Made by a program: the position numbers and the translations under genes. A stretch of DNA of 64,000 nt from Brucella daejeonensis (GTDB taxonomy: Bacteria > Pseudomonadota > Alphaproteobacteria > Rhizobiales > Rhizobiaceae): the NCBI RefSeq assembly GCF_014199265.1, contig NZ_JACIJG010000011.1:62001-126000 (forward strand), written 5' to 3'. Shown here piece after piece: positions 25,748 to 34,923 of the stretch. The notes under the pieces are model-generated. The model was not told the DNA's origin. It saw nothing but the letters and a program-made list of their open reading frames with translations, and did no database searches. The first letter of the stretch is position 1. Each line of letters opens with the position of its first letter.

Positions 25748-28045
25748 ATGTGGCAAAGCCGTAAACCTGAGATACCTGCAGATGTGCGGCTATCTTTTCT
25801 CAAAGCGCTGTATGGTAATCGTACGACGCTATGGTTCGGTTTGCTCGCGCACGTTGTAGCCTGCGTCGTCATCTATGCGAAAACCGAAGACTGGCATTAC
25901 CTGCTCTTTGCGGGTGTCTTCACGTTCATTGCCGTTGCCCGCATTTTCGACATGCACAAGTTCGATCAGGCGCGGCAGCACCATCTGGCCCATGCCGATC
26001 TCGACCGGTGGGAGACGCGTTATCTGGTCGGCGCTTCCGCCGTTTGCCTGACGCTCGGCATGTTGTGCTTTTTCTCAATCTATATGCTGCGGGATTCCTT
26101 TGCGGAACTTGCCAGCCTGACGGTCCTTCTGGCTTCCGTGGTTTCCATCGTCGGGCGCAATTATGCTTCGGCCAAGGCCGTCATTCTCATGTCGGCCTGC
26201 ACGCTCATTCCCGTTCTGGCCGGGCTTATTCTCGCCGGGACGCCTTTTCATGTCATCATCGGCCTGCTTCTGATCCCCTATTTCCTGTCCAATATCCAGA
26301 TGGCGAACGGCCTGCGCGAGTTTCTCTTCGCCGCGGTCATGGGCAGGCGGCGGCTTTCGGTCGTGGCCGGGCGTTTCGATGCCGCGCTCAACAACATGCC
26401 GCAGGGCCTTCTGATGTTCGACAGCCATCAGCGTATCGCGGTCATCAACAACAAGGCCAAGGCGATGTTGCAGATCGCCGAACATACGAAGCTTCATGGC
26501 CGCGAACTCGATGTTCTTCTGCGCTATTGCGCCAAGAAGGGCCTGTTTGCGCAGCGCGATCTCGACAGCGTGCGCCTGCGTATGCAGGACCTGCTTCTCG
26601 GCAAGCGTACGCGCGACATTTTTCAGCTCGCCAACCAGCGCTATATCGAATGTATCAGCAACCAGACCGTCAGCGAAGGGGCGGTGCTGATGTTCGAGGA
26701 TGTGACGCAGCGCGTCGAGGCGGAGGCGCGCATCCAGCACATGGCGCGCTATGACGGCCTGACCGGGCTGCCGAACCGCAATTATTTCGAAACTGTCGTG
26801 CGTTCCCTGAAGACTCAGCAGGACAAGTCCACCAAGGCCGCGCTGGTCGTCATCGACATCAACCACTTCAAGCATGTCAACGACACGCTGGGCCACCATA
26901 AGGGCGACGTACTGTTGCGGCTGTTCGCCGAACGGCTCAATTCCCTCGATCCGCAGCGTTTCGTGGCCTCGCGCTTCGGAGGCGACGAATTCGTGGTCTT
27001 CGTGTTCAATCTGCGCGGCGAGGGCGATGTCGCGGGCATCATGGACCATATCATGACGGTCGCCACCGGTGCTTACAATCTCGATGGCGATCAGGTTCAT
27101 ATCGATATCAGCGCCGGTGTGGCCATCGAAGACATCGAAAAATGCGATGTCGGCAGTATGCATATCAATGCCGACCTGGCGCTTTACGAGGCCAAGAGCC
27201 AGGAAGACAGGGCCTGGGCCGTCTTCGTCGATGCGATGGACACGAAATATCGCGGACGCCAGAAACTCAAGGCCGATCTGCGGCTTGCCGTCGGTCACGG
27301 CGAGATCAAGGTCGTCTACCAGCCTATCGTCAGCGCGCAATCCCTGCGCATCGTCGCCTGCGAGGCGCTGGCCCGGTGGGAACATCCAACGCTCGGATTC
27401 GTGCCGCCAACCGAGTTTATCCCGCTGGCCGAGGAAATGGGCATCATAACCGACATTACCCGCTTCATGCTGGAGCAGGCCTGCACCGATTGCCTGTCAT
27501 GGGGCGACCGCATCGGCGTGTCGGTCAATCTTTCGGCCATCGACCTGAAAAGCAGCAATATCGTCCGCGACATTGCCAGCGCCCTGCAGAAGTCGGGCCT
27601 TCCGGCGCATCGCCTTGAAGTGGAAGTGACCGAAAGCGCCATCATTTCCGACCGCAACAAGACGTCGCAGGTGTTGCAGCGGCTCAAGAATGCCGGCATC
27701 AATATTGCGCTCGACGACTTTGGAACCGGTTATTCCAGCCTGAGCTATCTGAACACATTGCCGTTTACCAAGGTGAAGGTCGACCGCTCCTTCGTTCATG
27801 GCATTACCGAAGATCGCCGCTCTCTGATGCTGTTGCGGGGCGTGACCCAGCTCTCGCACGAACTCGGTCTCGGCGTCACCGTCGAAGGCGTCGAGACGGA
27901 GGAGCAGCTGGCGCTGATCCGCGTTGCCGCCGGAGCCGATCTCGTTCAGGGCTATCTTCTCGGAATGCCGATGCCGGTCGAAGCCATCGGTGCCCTGACG
28001 TCGAAATCGCTGTCGCGGCCCGACGGCGGACGCACCGTCGCCTGA
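25748..28045 (+). CDS. Membrane-bound GGDEF-EAL protein (c-di-GMP synthesis and/or breakdown)
   Basis: A 765-residue protein. The N-terminal about 200 residues hold five or six transmembrane helices (e.g. LWFGLLAHVVACVVIYA, LIPVLAGLILAGTPFHVIIGLLLI). A PAS-like domain follows (ALNNMPQGLLMFDSHQRIAVIN, about 210-330), then a GGDEF domain with an intact RFGGDEFVVFV (about 410), and an EAL domain with EALARW (about 537), EVEVTESAI, DDFGTGYSS, KVDRSF and VEGVETEEQ. Both active sites look complete, so either activity is possible. The next gene, in the same direction, is a FeeM-like acyltransferase. Confidence 0.93.
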   Translation: MWQSRKPEIPADVRLSFLKALYGNRTTLWFGLLAHVVACVVIYAKTEDWHYLLFAGVFTFIAVARIFDMHKFDQARQHHLAHADLDRWETRYLVGASAVCLTLGMLCFFSIYMLRDSFAELASLTVLLASVVSIVGRNYASAKAVILMSACTLIPVLAGLILAGTPFHVIIGLLLIPYFLSNIQMANGLREFLFAAVMGRRRLSVVAGRFDAALNNMPQGLLMFDSHQRIAVINNKAKAMLQIAEHTKLHGRELDVLLRYCAKKGLFAQRDLDSVRLRMQDLLLGKRTRDIFQLANQRYIECISNQTVSEGAVLMFEDVTQRVEAEARIQHMARYDGLTGLPNRNYFETVVRSLKTQQDKSTKAALVVIDINHFKHVNDTLGHHKGDVLLRLFAERLNSLDPQRFVASRFGGDEFVVFVFNLRGEGDVAGIMDHIMTVATGAYNLDGDQVHIDISAGVAIEDIEKCDVGSMHINADLALYEAKSQEDRAWAVFVDAMDTKYRGRQKLKADLRLAVGHGEIKVVYQPIVSAQSLRIVACEALARWEHPTLGFVPPTEFIPLAEEMGIITDITRFMLEQACTDCLSWGDRIGVSVNLSAIDLKSSNIVRDIASALQKSGLPAHRLEVEVTESAIISDRNKTSQVLQRLKNAGINIALDDFGTGYSSLSYLNTLPFTKVKVDRSFVHGITEDRRSLMLLRGVTQLSHELGLGVTVEGVETEEQLALIRVAAGADLVQGYLLGMPMPVEAIGALTSKSLSRPDGGRTVA

Positions 28046-28291
28046 ACCAGAAGCCTCTTTTTTTCGGTGCAGGAATGCACCTTTTGCAATTAAGGCAAAG
28101 TGCGTATCGGGCGCCGAAAACGCGTTTTTGCGCGCCAGGTGGCAGGCTTTCGTTCAGATCAGCCGCTTCAATTGTGACGAAGCAGTGGCAAAAGTCTGGC
28201 AATAACAAGACATACGCCGAACTTATATCTTTACACGCTGTTAAACCGGCTTATTCTGCGCGCTGATTTGTGGGGTGCGGATATCGATGGC

Positions 28292-29038
28292 ATGACGAAT
28301 ACGGCTGTTACAGGCGAGAAACCGCCATTGTCCAATTTTGCGCGGCAGCTGTTGCAATTTCTCGACCGGGTGGAATATCGCCGCATCATTTATGCCGAGG
28401 ACCTGGAAGAGATCGGCCGCCTGCGCTACCGGTCCTACCGCACGCGCAATGTGATGCATGAGGCGGAAGTGCCGTCCATTGTCGATGATATCGACCGGGA
28501 CAGCCATGCCTTCGTCTATGGCGTGCATGTGGACGGGCAACTGGTCAGCACGCTGCGTATCCACCACATTACGCCCGATCACCGGCGCGGAACGAGTTAT
28601 GCGCTGTTTCCCGATATTCTCGATCCGCTGCTCAATAGCGGGATGCATTTCGTCGATCCGACGCGTTTTGCCGCCGATCCCGATCTTTTGAGCGAATATC
28701 CGGCGATCCCCTATATCACGTTGCGCATTGCCGCTATGGCATCCGAATTTTTCGCGGCAGATCAATGCCTCGCCGCGGTCAAGCCGGAGCATATGGCTTT
28801 CTACAAGCGCATTTTCGGAACGTCGATGATGGCCGATGCGCGCGAGCACGAAGGCTATGGCATCAAGGTGGGGTTGGGCGCCGCGCCGATCCGCAATATC
28901 CGCGATGCGGTGGCGGTGCGCTTTCCGTTCTTCAAGTCGCAGCCGCATGAACGCCGCGCCATGTTCGCCGATATAAGCGGCAGCGCGGTGCCGCTGACGA
29001 TCCTGCCGACGGCGAAATATACCGGCCTCGGCGTCTAG
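28292..29038 (+). CDS. GNAT-fold acyltransferase of the FeeM / acyl-homoserine-lactone synthase type
   Basis: A 248-residue protein with the AHL-synthase-like core: EDLEEIGRLRYRSYRTRNVMHE (about residues 34-55), then DSHAFVYGVHVDGQLVSTLRIHHIT (about 70-95), an acyl-binding loop and FVDPTRFAADPDLLSEYP. This is the layout of N-acyl amino acid synthases (FeeM) and is distantly like LuxI. The acyl product is unknown. The ATG at 28292 is preceded by GGGGTGCGG; a TTG at 28268 is also in frame. The TAG stop is immediately followed by an AGAGCGG repeat start. Confidence 0.72.
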   Translation: MTNTAVTGEKPPLSNFARQLLQFLDRVEYRRIIYAEDLEEIGRLRYRSYRTRNVMHEAEVPSIVDDIDRDSHAFVYGVHVDGQLVSTLRIHHITPDHRRGTSYALFPDILDPLLNSGMHFVDPTRFAADPDLLSEYPAIPYITLRIAAMASEFFAADQCLAAVKPEHMAFYKRIFGTSMMADAREHEGYGIKVGLGAAPIRNIRDAVAVRFPFFKSQPHERRAMFADISGSAVPLTILPTAKYTGLGV

Positions 29039-29182
29039 AGCGGTTCCTGTTTTGACTGAATCGTTGGAACCACTCCAACTATTTGTTTTTACGCATTATC
29101 CTACGCATCGTAGCAGGATTAGAAATCAGTCCAGTGGACTGATTTCCCTGCGAAGACGCTTCGCACTTTTGCTGGAAATGCT
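29036..29182. repeat. RIME-related mosaic repeat after the acyltransferase stop
   Basis: Begins TAGAGCGGTTCC at the stop codon and contains ATTTGTTTTTACGCAT and the palindrome AAATCAGTCCAGTGGACTGATTT. It ends GGAAATGCTCTAG, where the CTAG is shared with the first P2 palindrome. Related in outline to the region at 48935. Confidence 0.55.
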
Positions 29183-29260
29183 CTAGTGGATTGAATTTGA
29201 CGTTTGATTCCCGACTGAATGAGATGCTGTTTCAAACGTCAAATTCGAAAAATCCACTAG
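29183..29260. repeat. P2 palindrome, first copy of the tandem composite
   Basis: CTAGTGGATTGAATTTGACG at the left end and AAAAATCCACTAG at the right end; reverse complement of the element at 2588. A 13-bp spacer leads to the P1 copy at 29274. Confidence 0.9.
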
Positions 29261-29273
29261 ATACGTAAGGTTA

Positions 29274-29349
29274 CTAGTGGTCTTTTCGATTCCGACATTT
29301 GCTCGGCGCCTGTATCAGAGGGATGCAAATGTCGGAATCAGACCACTAG
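29274..29349. repeat. P1 palindrome, first copy of the tandem composite
   Basis: CTAG-ended, 76 bp; one arm carries the TTTTCGA variant and the other matches the arm at 2503 exactly. Its last CTAG is the first CTAG of the next P2 copy. Confidence 0.9.
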
Positions 29350-29423
29350 TGGATTGAATTTGACGTTTGATTCCCGACTGAATGAGATGCTGTTTCAAAC
29401 GTCAAATTCGAAAAATCCACTAG
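29346..29423. repeat. P2 palindrome, second copy
   Basis: Identical in layout to the copy at 29183 and sharing CTAG with the preceding P1 element. The 13-bp spacer that follows differs from the first by single bases. Confidence 0.9.
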
Positions 29424-29436
29424 ATACATAAGGTTA

Positions 29437-29512
29437 CTAGTGGTCTTTTCGATTCTGACATTTGCTCGGCGCCTGTATCAGAGGGATGCAAATGTCGGAA
29501 TCAGACCACTAG
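29437..29512. repeat. P1 palindrome, second copy
   Basis: Same as the copy at 29274 apart from one C-to-T change (ATTCTGACATT). It closes a tandem duplication of the P2-spacer-P1 composite. The bases 29513-29710 that follow hold no recognisable gene and lead to the cox gene. Confidence 0.9.
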
Positions 29513-29710
29513 GTTTAAACAATTAAATATAGCCAGAGCGACAGATTCGCTTTACGAAGGTTTCGGAACCGCTTCTGCGGGGAGAGGGGCGCTGCGACGA
29601 AAAGCCGTGCGGTAAAAGCCGGGCCTGGTGCGTCAGCGCATTGAAGATGACAGGTCTTTTCGCTTAACATGACGGTGTCGAAGCGAAAAATCTGAATGGG
29701 TGGAACTAAA

Positions 29711-29932
29711 ATGGCAGAACATCATACGACGGCTCCGGCTGAACTTGGCGCACCGATGGATTATTCCGAGCACGAGAAAACTTATGCCGGTTTCACGGGC
29801 CTGGTTAAATGGGGCACGATCGTACTTGTTGCCCTTATGATTGCCATGGCGTTCGGCTTCTTTGCTGGTGGTTTCTTCTCCGCGACCGTTCTTTTTATCC
29901 TCGTCTGCGTCGCTGCCTGGTTCATTCTCTGA
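29711..29932 (+). CDS. aa3-type cytochrome c oxidase subunit IV
   Basis: A 73-residue membrane protein: a short hydrophilic head with MDYSEHEKTYAGFTGLVKWG, then two closely spaced hydrophobic stretches, TIVLVALMIAMAFGFFAGGF and ATVLFILVCVAAWFIL. The YxEHExTYxGF signature and size match the bacterial aa3-type COX subunit IV (small accessory subunit of the proton-pumping oxidase in alphaproteobacteria). It commonly sits upstream of the transhydrogenase genes, as here. The Met at 29711 follows GGTGG. Confidence 0.88.
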   Translation: MAEHHTTAPAELGAPMDYSEHEKTYAGFTGLVKWGTIVLVALMIAMAFGFFAGGFFSATVLFILVCVAAWFIL

Positions 29933-30237
29933 ACGCATCCTGCGCTGGCGGATGGAAACGTCCGGCAGCCTGTCGATGCTGCATCCGGATAGCTGAACCG
30001 GGATTAACCCGCGTGATTTGATCGAATGCCTTGGCATGGGCCACCGTGCCGAGGTTTCATGCGTGTCTGTATCTCTGTTTATTTGAATGAGCCTCCGGAG
30101 CGCGCTGCGCCGCAACTGTTGTTCAAACCGCATTCATGCGACGCCAAACGGAAACATTTGGCTGCAAGATGCCCTGAGGCTCACATCTGTGCATGACCGG
30201 GACCGACCCGGAAGAACGCCACGAAAGGGAAACCAGC
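29933..30237. other. Leader region of the transhydrogenase operon
   Basis: About 305 bases between coxIV and pntAA with no supported gene. Several forward-strand ATGs occur, including one in frame with pntAA at 30193, but none has a better ribosome site than the TTG at 30238. Confidence 0.5.
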
Positions 30238-31527
30238 TTGGCCCAGACGTTATTTATCCCGAAAGAGAGCGACCCCAATGAAAGCCGTGTCGCGGCTTCG
30301 CCCGAGACGGTGAAAAAATTCACCGCGCTCGGTTTCGATGTCGTCGTGGAAAAAGGCGCAGGCGAGAAATCGCGCGTCACGGACGCCGAATTCTCGGGGG
30401 CGGGCGCGCGTATAGGTGCCGCGGCGGATGCCGGAACGGCGGATGTCGTGCTCAAGGTGCGCCGCCCGACCGATGCGGAACTGAAAGGTTACAAGGCGGG
30501 TGCGGCGCTTTTCGCCATGCTCGACCCTTACGGCCATGAGGATGCAGTCGCGGCGCTCGCCAAGGCGGGGATTTCGGCTTTCACGATGGAATTCATGCCG
30601 CGCATCACCCGCGCGCAGGTGATGGACGTTTTGTCCAGCCAGGCCAATCTCGCCGGTTATCAGGCGGTTATCGACGCGGCGGAAGTCTATGACCGCGCCA
30701 TGCCGATGATGATGACGGCGGCGGGCACCGTGCCTGCGGCCAAGGTGTTCGTGATGGGCGCGGGCGTTGCCGGCCTTCAGGCCATCGCCACCGCGCGCCG
30801 TCTCGGCGCTATCGTGACGGCCACCGATGTGCGCCCGGCCGCCAAGGAGCAGGTTGCCTCGCTCGGAGCGAAATTCATCGCCGTCGAGGACGAGGAATTC
30901 AAGGCCGCCGAAACCTCCGGCGGATACGCCAAGGAAATGTCGAAGGAATATCAGGCGAAACAGGCCGCGCTCGTTGCCGACCACATCGCCAAGCAGGATA
31001 TCGTCATCACCACGGCGCTCATTCCGGGCCGTCCGGCTCCGCGTCTCGTATCGAAGGAAATGGTCGCGGCCATGCGTCCCGGCTCGGTGCTGGTCGATCT
31101 CGCGGTGGAACGCGGCGGCAATGTCGAAGGCGCGATTGCCGGGCAGATTGCCGAGGTCAATGGCGTCAAGATTGTCGGTTACCTCAATGTTCCCGGTCGC
31201 ATCGCCGCAAGCGCCTCACAGCTTTATGCGCGCAACCTGATCGCCTTCCTTGAGACGCTGATCGACAAGGAAACCGGACTTTTCAGAATCGATCCGGAAG
31301 ACGAACTGGTGAAGGCGACGCTTCTGACCCATCAGGGTGGGATCGTGCATCCGGCCTTCGCCAAGGCGGAAACGGCCCCGAAACCAGCCCCGAAACCGAA
31401 AGCCGCGCCGAAGCCCAAACCAGCGGCGGCATCGAAGACGGCAGCGAAGCCTGCGAAAAAAGCACCAGCAAAAGCCCCGAAGACTCCGTCTTCCCCCAAA
31501 TCTCCGGCTGATGGAGGAGAGGCATAA
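30238..31527 (+). CDS. pntAA: NAD(P) transhydrogenase alpha subunit, soluble part (PntAA)
   Basis: The NAD(H)-binding subunit of the proton-translocating transhydrogenase, which drives NADPH formation with the proton gradient. The 429-residue protein has the alanine-dehydrogenase-like fold: [26 protein letters not shown], the substrate loop [41 protein letters not shown], and [14 protein letters not shown]. Unlike E. coli PntA it stops before the membrane helices, which are on the next gene. The last about 50 residues are a Lys/Pro/Ala-rich tail. The start is taken as TTG at 30238 (GAAAGGGA upstream); an ATG at 30193 is the alternative. Confidence 0.93.
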   Translation: MAQTLFIPKESDPNESRVAASPETVKKFTALGFDVVVEKGAGEKSRVTDAEFSGAGARIGAAADAGTADVVLKVRRPTDAELKGYKAGAALFAMLDPYGHEDAVAALAKAGISAFTMEFMPRITRAQVMDVLSSQANLAGYQAVIDAAEVYDRAMPMMMTAAGTVPAAKVFVMGAGVAGLQAIATARRLGAIVTATDVRPAAKEQVASLGAKFIAVEDEEFKAAETSGGYAKEMSKEYQAKQAALVADHIAKQDIVITTALIPGRPAPRLVSKEMVAAMRPGSVLVDLAVERGGNVEGAIAGQIAEVNGVKIVGYLNVPGRIAASASQLYARNLIAFLETLIDKETGLFRIDPEDELVKATLLTHQGGIVHPAFAKAETAPKPAPKPKAAPKPKPAAASKTAAKPAKKAPAKAPKTPSSPKSPADGGEA

Positions 31528-31946
31528 TGGCCGAAACAAATATCGACAAGGCTCTGGAGAGCCTCAATCAAGCTGCGGACGCGGTCCGGCAGGCAGCGGA
31601 AAATGCAGGCGGTTTCAGTGACGCGGCAGCGGCTGCGGCTCACGCCGCATCGGGCGGCGCGATCGATCCTTTCGTGTTCCGCTTCGCGATTTTCATTCTG
31701 TCGATCTTCGTCGGCTATTATGTCGTCTGGTCGGTCACGCCCGCGCTGCACACGCCGCTGATGGCCGTCACCAACGCCATTTCCTCGGTCATCGTGGTGG
31801 GCGCGCTTCTGGCCGTCGGCCTTTCGCTTTCGGGCTGGGCAACCGGCTTTGGCTTCATCGCGCTCATTCTTGCAAGCGTGAACATTTTCGGCGGGTTTCT
31901 GGTCACCCAGCGCATGCTCGCCATGTACAAGAAAAAAGAAAAGTGA
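31527..31946 (+). CDS. pntAB: NAD(P) transhydrogenase alpha subunit, membrane part (PntAB)
   Basis: A 139-residue protein with a hydrophilic Ala/Gln-rich head and four transmembrane segments: [61 protein letters not shown] and [20 protein letters not shown]. It supplies the helices that in E. coli are the C-terminus of PntA. Its ATG overlaps the pntAA TAA stop by one base, so the pair is translationally coupled. Confidence 0.94.
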   Translation: MAETNIDKALESLNQAADAVRQAAENAGGFSDAAAAAAHAASGGAIDPFVFRFAIFILSIFVGYYVVWSVTPALHTPLMAVTNAISSVIVVGALLAVGLSLSGWATGFGFIALILASVNIFGGFLVTQRMLAMYKKKEK

Positions 31947-31959
31947 GGGCTGAACCATC

Positions 31960-33360
31960 ATGAGCGTCAATCTCGCAGCCTTCCTTTATCTCGTCTCCGG
32001 CGTCCTGTTCATTCTGGCGTTGCGCGGCCTGTCGCATCCGACGACCAGCCGTCAGGGCAATATGTACGGCATGACCGGCATGGCGATTTCCATCGTCACC
32101 ACGCTTTTGCTGGCGCGTCCAAGTGTCGGCGGCCTGGCACTTATTGTCGTCGGCATCGCCATTGGCGGCGGTATCGGCGCCGTCATTGCGCGGCGCATCG
32201 CCATGACGGCGATGCCGCAGCTCGTTGCCGCGTTTCACTCCCTGATCGGTCTTGCCGCCGTTCTGGTGGCCGCCGCCGCGCTTTATTCGCCGCATTCCTT
32301 CGGCATCGGCGAAGTGGGCCAAATCCACGGTCAGGCGCTCGTTGAAATGTCGCTTGGCGTGGCCATCGGCGCGATCACCTTCACCGGTTCGATCATCGCC
32401 TTCCTGAAACTCGACGGGCGCATGTCGGGCAAGCCGATCATGCTGCCGGGCCGACACGTCATCAATGCGGCTCTGGCCGCAGGCATCGTGCTTCTGGTGG
32501 TCGTGCTCACGAACACCGAAAGCCATTTCGTCTTCTGGCTGATCGTGCTTCTGTCGCTTGCCTTCGGTGTGCTGATCATCGTGCCGATCGGCGGCGCGGA
32601 CATGCCGGTCGTCGTCTCGATGCTCAATTCCTATTCGGGCTGGGCTGCGGCGGGTATCGGCTTCACGCTCGGCAATCTGGCGCTGATCATCACCGGCGCG
32701 CTGGTCGGTTCGTCGGGCGCGATCCTCTCATACATCATGTGCAAGGGCATGAACCGTTCCTTCATCTCGGTCATCCTTGGCGGTTTCGGCGGCGATACGT
32801 CCGGCGGTCCGGCTGGCGAGGTCGAGCAGCGCCCGGTCAAGCAGGGTTCAGCGGATGACGCGGCCTTCATCATGAAGAACGCCTCGAAGGTCATCATCGT
32901 GCCGGGCTATGGCATGGCGGTGGCGCAGGCCCAGCACGCGCTGCGTGAAATGGCAGACAAGCTCAAGGAGGAAGGCGTCGAGGTCAAATATGCCATCCAT
33001 CCGGTCGCGGGCCGTATGCCGGGGCATATGAACGTGCTTCTGGCCGAGGCCAACGTGCCTTACGACGAAGTGTTCGAGCTGGAAGACATCAATTCGGAAT
33101 TCGCGCAGGCCGACGTTGCCTTCGTGATCGGCGCGAACGACGTGACCAATCCGGCGGCGAAAACCGATTCGAAGTCACCGATCTTCGGTATGCCGATCCT
33201 CGATGTCGACAAGGCGGGCACGGTGCTGTTCATCAAGCGCGGCATGGGCTCCGGCTATGCGGGCGTGGAAAATGAACTGTTCTTCCGCGACAACACCATG
33301 ATGCTCTTCGCCGACGCGAAGAAGATGGTGGAGAGTATCGTGAAGGCGCTGGATCATTAA
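31960..33360 (+). CDS. pntB: NAD(P) transhydrogenase beta subunit
   Basis: The NADP(H)-binding and membrane subunit. The 466-residue protein has about eight helices in its first 270 residues, including MPQLVAAFHSLIGLAAVLVA and NSYSGWAAAGIGFTLGN with the conserved His and Asn of the proton path. The dIII domain follows: VIIVPGYGMAVAQAQHAL, AIHPVAGRMPGHMNVLLAEANVPYD, FVIGANDVTNPAAKTD and IKRGMGSGYAGVENELFF. It lies 13 nt after pntAB. The TAA stop is followed directly by the degenerate octamer cassette C. Confidence 0.96.
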   Translation: MSVNLAAFLYLVSGVLFILALRGLSHPTTSRQGNMYGMTGMAISIVTTLLLARPSVGGLALIVVGIAIGGGIGAVIARRIAMTAMPQLVAAFHSLIGLAAVLVAAAALYSPHSFGIGEVGQIHGQALVEMSLGVAIGAITFTGSIIAFLKLDGRMSGKPIMLPGRHVINAALAAGIVLLVVVLTNTESHFVFWLIVLLSLAFGVLIIVPIGGADMPVVVSMLNSYSGWAAAGIGFTLGNLALIITGALVGSSGAILSYIMCKGMNRSFISVILGGFGGDTSGGPAGEVEQRPVKQGSADDAAFIMKNASKVIIVPGYGMAVAQAQHALREMADKLKEEGVEVKYAIHPVAGRMPGHMNVLLAEANVPYDEVFELEDINSEFAQADVAFVIGANDVTNPAAKTDSKSPIFGMPILDVDKAGTVLFIKRGMGSGYAGVENELFFRDNTMMLFADAKKMVESIVKALDH

Positions 33361-33465
33361 GGGAAGGGAATAGGGGAGTAGGAGAATAGGGGAGTATGTT
33401 TTGGTTGCGGAAGCTGAGGCCGACCGTATTATCTCCCTTACTCCCTTACTCCCTTACTCCCCTAA
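33361..33465. repeat. Octamer-repeat cassette C, degenerate
   Basis: GGGAAGGGAATAGGGGAGTA-type units (33361-33397), a different 35-bp spacer, then about four TACTCCCT-type units (33432-33465). As in cassettes A and B it separates convergent genes, and the SAF-protein stop codon comes from it. Copies are imperfect, so it is an older or shrinking relative. Confidence 0.85.
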
Positions 33466-34773
33466 CAACATCGCATCCTGCAACGCCCGCAGTTCGGCGA
33501 TCTTGGAGCCGGGCTGTGGCGCGGCATTGGCATAGGTGATGAGTTCGCCTTTTTTGATCGGCGCGATTACCGAGCCGTTCTGAAGCAAGCCGCAGGGGAT
33601 AGCCCTGGCCGCACGCGCTTCCGGCGTGGTCATGATCCATGAACGGTAGCAATATTGCCCGATGGCGTCGAGCCGATCGCCGGGCTGCAAATCCTTCTTG
33701 GCGACGGCGCAGACTTCCGCCACCGGCTTTGGCAGCGGCACCATGTCGGTCTTGCCGTGCAGCACGACGCGGGCGACCGTCAGTGGCACTTCCAGCGAGG
33801 TCAGGTGATAAGGTCGGTGGAAGGTGAAGTAAGGGCCTTTGCCCATTTTCAGGTCTTCCAGACGCTCGACAAGACGCGGATGCTCCATCTTGGCGATGAC
33901 GAAGACGCCGGGCGATACGCCGCGCCCGATGGAATAATCGACTACGCCGATCTTGTTGAGAACGCCGCCATCTTCCTTGGGAATCAAGGTGCGGTTCAAT
34001 TCGTCGATGGCAGCTTTTGGCCCGTGCATACCGGCAATATCCGGCACAAGGCCGGTCGCATTGGCAATCGCCGCCATTTCCACCATGGTCTTGGAGCCGT
34101 CCACAAATTCCACCAGCAGGCGGACATTCATGTTCCGCCGGTCGGCTTCTTCCTGATAGTCGTCGGGAATGGCGTCGAAATTGAGCGGATTGTTCTTGCC
34201 CTTGCCAGCGGCGACGACCTTGTGCCCCATGGCGGAAACGAATTCGATCAGCTCCATGCAGGAGGACGGCTCGTCGCCAGCACCCAGCGAATAGATCACA
34301 CCCTGTTTGTCGGCCTGCGCCTTCAGATAGGGGCCGATGGTGACATCGGCCTCGACATTCATCATGACGAGATGCTTGCCGTTCTCGATAGCCTTGATGC
34401 CGGTTTGCGCGCCGACTTCCGGAATGCCGGTCGCGTCGATGACGACATCGATCAGCGGATTGGACAGGATCAGGTCATTGTCGCCGGTGACGGCGATCTT
34501 GCCGGATTCCATGGCGCGGGTCATGGCGGATTCGTTGTTGGCCTCGCGGGCATTCTCCTCGTCGCCATAGGCGGTGCGCACGGCCTTGAACGTGTTGGGG
34601 AGGTTGCGCGCCGACAATGCGCCGACTTCGATGCCGGGCATACGGGCCACCTGGGTGACGATGTCGGTGCCCATTTCGCCCGCGCCGATGAGGCCGATGC
34701 GGATCGGCTTGCCTGTCCTGGCGCGTTCAGCGAGATCGCGGGCCAGCCCGACCAGTGCCACATTTGTCGTCAT
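33454..34773 (-). CDS. NAD(P)-binding Rossmann dehydrogenase with C-terminal SAF domain
   Basis: A 439-residue protein with IGLIGAGEMGTDIVTQVARMPG (about residues 25-46), a homoserine-dehydrogenase-like nucleotide-binding domain. Further motifs are VIDATGIPEVGAQTGIKAIENGKHLVMMNVEADVTIG, an internal GAGDEPSSCMELIEF, and a C-terminal SAF domain (about 350-430, LPKPVAEVCAVAKKDLQPGDRLDAIG). SAF domains cause false 'FlgA' labels; nothing here is flagellar. Function unknown, possibly polyol or sugar-acid metabolism. The start at 34773 has GGAGAG upstream. The divergent neighbour is a HAD phosphatase. Confidence 0.8.
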   Translation of the reverse strand: MTTNVALVGLARDLAERARTGKPIRIGLIGAGEMGTDIVTQVARMPGIEVGALSARNLPNTFKAVRTAYGDEENAREANNESAMTRAMESGKIAVTGDNDLILSNPLIDVVIDATGIPEVGAQTGIKAIENGKHLVMMNVEADVTIGPYLKAQADKQGVIYSLGAGDEPSSCMELIEFVSAMGHKVVAAGKGKNNPLNFDAIPDDYQEEADRRNMNVRLLVEFVDGSKTMVEMAAIANATGLVPDIAGMHGPKAAIDELNRTLIPKEDGGVLNKIGVVDYSIGRGVSPGVFVIAKMEHPRLVERLEDLKMGKGPYFTFHRPYHLTSLEVPLTVARVVLHGKTDMVPLPKPVAEVCAVAKKDLQPGDRLDAIGQYCYRSWIMTTPEARAARAIPCGLLQNGSVIAPIKKGELITYANAAPQPGSKIAELRALQDAMLLGE

Positions 34774-34923
34774 GAAACTCTCCGCAAACATCGGAACCGC
34801 ACAAGCGAGGCTGTTTTGTCACGCTCGTGTTGATATAGGTGCGTATTAGATGAACAGTCTCTATATCAACACCGATAGGCGCGCACCCCAAAACTGCGCA
34901 TATATATGCATTCTGGAGCCAAA

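Noticed and set aside
30238-33360. Frameshifted single pntA gene
   Set aside because: The split into PntAA and PntAB with a one-base overlap is the normal three-gene form in alphaproteobacteria, not a break.
33454-34773. Flagellar protein FlgA
   Set aside because: Only the C-terminal SAF domain is shared with FlgA; the rest is a Rossmann dehydrogenase and no flagellar genes are present.
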